Shown one piece after another: positions 5,629 through 6,327 of a stretch of DNA of 6,327 nt (position 1 is the first letter of the stretch; the number at the start of each line of letters is the position of its first letter). The DNA lies in NCBI GenBank assembly GCA_905233795.1, contig CAJOFP010000256.1, forward strand, positions 1-6,327, given 5' to 3'. The translations under genes and the position numbers were made by a program. The notes below the pieces were generated by a model that worked only from the letters and a program-made list of their open reading frames with translations, did not search any database and was not told the origin of the DNA. Source of the stretch: an uncultured Oscillibacter sp. GTDB taxonomy: Bacteria; Bacillota; Clostridia; Oscillospirales; Oscillospiraceae.

Positions 5629-6327
5629 ATAATCTCAATTCCGTTGACCCCAAAAACCCCGATAATTTAAATAATTTAAATCCCGATGACCCCAAAAACC
5701 CGGAAAATTTAAATCCCAATCCCAATCCCGACAATCCCCAGAACCCGGAGAATATTACTCCCGAAAATCCGGAGAATATCAACCCCGGCGACGGACAGAT
5801 TACCCCCTATCCCAGTCAACCCCCCGCCGCCGTTTTTATCGACGTTTCCCCCGATTCTTACTGTTTTGACGCCGTCTCATGGGCCGTGGATCGCAAAATC
5901 ACCAACGGCACGGATAAAAATATTTTTTCACCCAATCAGACCTGTTCCACCGCGCAAGTCATCACGTTTTTATGGCGCGCCGCCGGATCGCCCGGCCCCG
6001 TCGATTACAATCCGTTTCCCGATATTCAACCCGGCTCTTATTTTTATTACGCCGCTTTATGGGCGTATCAGGCCGGATTATTATCCGATCATGAGTATTT
6101 TCACGCCGACGCGCCCTGTACCCGCGCCGCCGCCGTGGAATATCTCTGGAAACTCGCGGGCAGTCCCGTGACGGGAACGAAATCTTTTTTCCAAGACGTT
6201 TCCCCTGAGATTCTCTCCGCCGTCGACTGGGCCGTGGATCGTAAAATCACCAACGGCACGTCCGAGACGCAATTTTCCCCCGATCAGATTTGCACCCGCG
6301 GACAAATCGTCACGTTTTTATACCGCG
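5592..6327 (+). CDS. Asn/Pro-rich linker and three SLH repeats in the -1 frame of the transglutaminase gene (partial, runs off the window)
   Basis: This frame is open from 5553 (upstream stop TGA 5550-5552) to the end of the window and has no start codon of its own near the beginning, so it looks like the C-terminal part of the preceding gene. Residues from 5592 to about 5831 form an ~80-residue spacer of NPNPDAPKN, DPKNPDNLNNLNPD and similar units. Then come SLH repeats: the first from 5832 (VFIDV, WAVDRKITNG, FSPNQTCSTAQVITFLWRAAG), the second from about 6012 (PFPDI, YAALWAYQAGLL, CTRAAAVEYLWKLAG), the third from about 6183 (SFFQDV, WAVDRKITNG, FSPDQICTRGQIVTFLYR), cut by the window edge. 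SLH domains bind secondary cell-wall polymer non-covalently and would anchor the enzyme to the wall. The first repeat has STAQ instead of TRAQ, losing the usual Arg. Whether it is expressed depends on frameshifting or on the 1-nt difference being an error. Confidence 0.82.
5616..5622 (+). promoter_or_regulatory. Second candidate -1 slippery heptamer C_CCA_AAA
   Basis: In zero-frame phase the codons CCA (5617-5619) and AAA (5620-5622) preceded by C5616 also fit X_XXY_YYZ. A slip here would continue with AAT 5622 into the same linker, three bases before the zero-frame stop at 5626. It could act instead of, or together with, the AAATTTA site. It may equally be a by-product of the Pro/Lys/Asn-rich linker coding. 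Confidence 0.22.
5646..5777 (+). repeat. Three 14-15-residue linker repeats (DPKNPDNLN-type)
   Basis: Units start at about 5646 (DPKNPDNLNNLNPD), 5688 (DPKNPENLNPNPNPD) and 5733 (NPQNPENITPENPEN), with DNA periods of 42 and 45 bases. They form a flexible spacer between the transglutaminase part and the SLH anchor, in the -1 frame. Preservation of the period in multiples of three supports selection on this frame. Confidence 0.7.
5880..6260 (+). repeat. 33-bp near-identical repeat in SLH repeats 1 and 3
   Basis: Positions 5880-5912 and 6228-6260 are identical except for one silent C/T difference, both encoding WAVDRKITNGT. The spacing of 348 bases is 116 codons, two SLH lengths. Flanking SLH sequence is much more diverged, which suggests local gene conversion or recent duplication. 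Confidence 0.85.

Overview
The window looks like a chromosomal segment of a Firmicutes bacterium, most likely a clostridial (Oscillospirales-like) lineage. The main grounds are a secreted transglutaminase-like protein joined to clostridial-type S-layer homology (SLH) repeats, a PF06541-type membrane protein, a PflX-like radical SAM protein, and very AT-rich spacers between more balanced coding DNA. This placement is inference; there is no rRNA or other marker gene.

Layout. Positions 1-189 hold the 3' end of a PflX-like radical SAM gene (+). Positions 250-956 hold a PF06541 membrane protein gene (+) broken into two reading frames with a conserved segment missing, so it is called a pseudogene. 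A four-gene minus-strand cluster fills 4081 down to 966: a HAD-IA hydrolase, a DeoR-family regulator, a Cof-type HAD phosphatase and an HD-domain protein. A good sigma70-type promoter lies upstream at 4216-4244. The cluster ends only 9 bases from the stop of the broken gene, so the two units converge. A spacer of about 320 bases (4082-4401) carries divergent promoters and a low-complexity AT-rich leader.

From 4402 (+) a secreted transglutaminase-like protein begins, with signal peptide and Cys-His-Asp triad. Its frame closes at 5628, but the -1 frame continues directly into an Asn/Pro-rich linker and three SLH repeats that run off the window. The place where the frame must change coincides with A_AAT_TTA in the correct phase, the classic -1 ribosomal slippery heptamer. 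A second heptamer, C_CCA_AAA, lies just before the stop. Either this is programmed frameshifting that gives a short secreted form and a long wall-anchored form, or it is a simple 1-nt indel. No downstream stem or upstream Shine-Dalgarno-like stimulator is visible. This is the most interesting point in the window.

How the genes may work together: DeoR regulators usually sense phosphorylated sugars or related metabolites and HAD enzymes usually dephosphorylate them, so the minus cluster may be a small self-regulated phosphometabolite unit. The transglutaminase-SLH gene is a separate cell-surface unit. Low-complexity Asn-rich expansions built from AATTTAAAT-type DNA occur in both the HAD-IA gene and the SLH linker.
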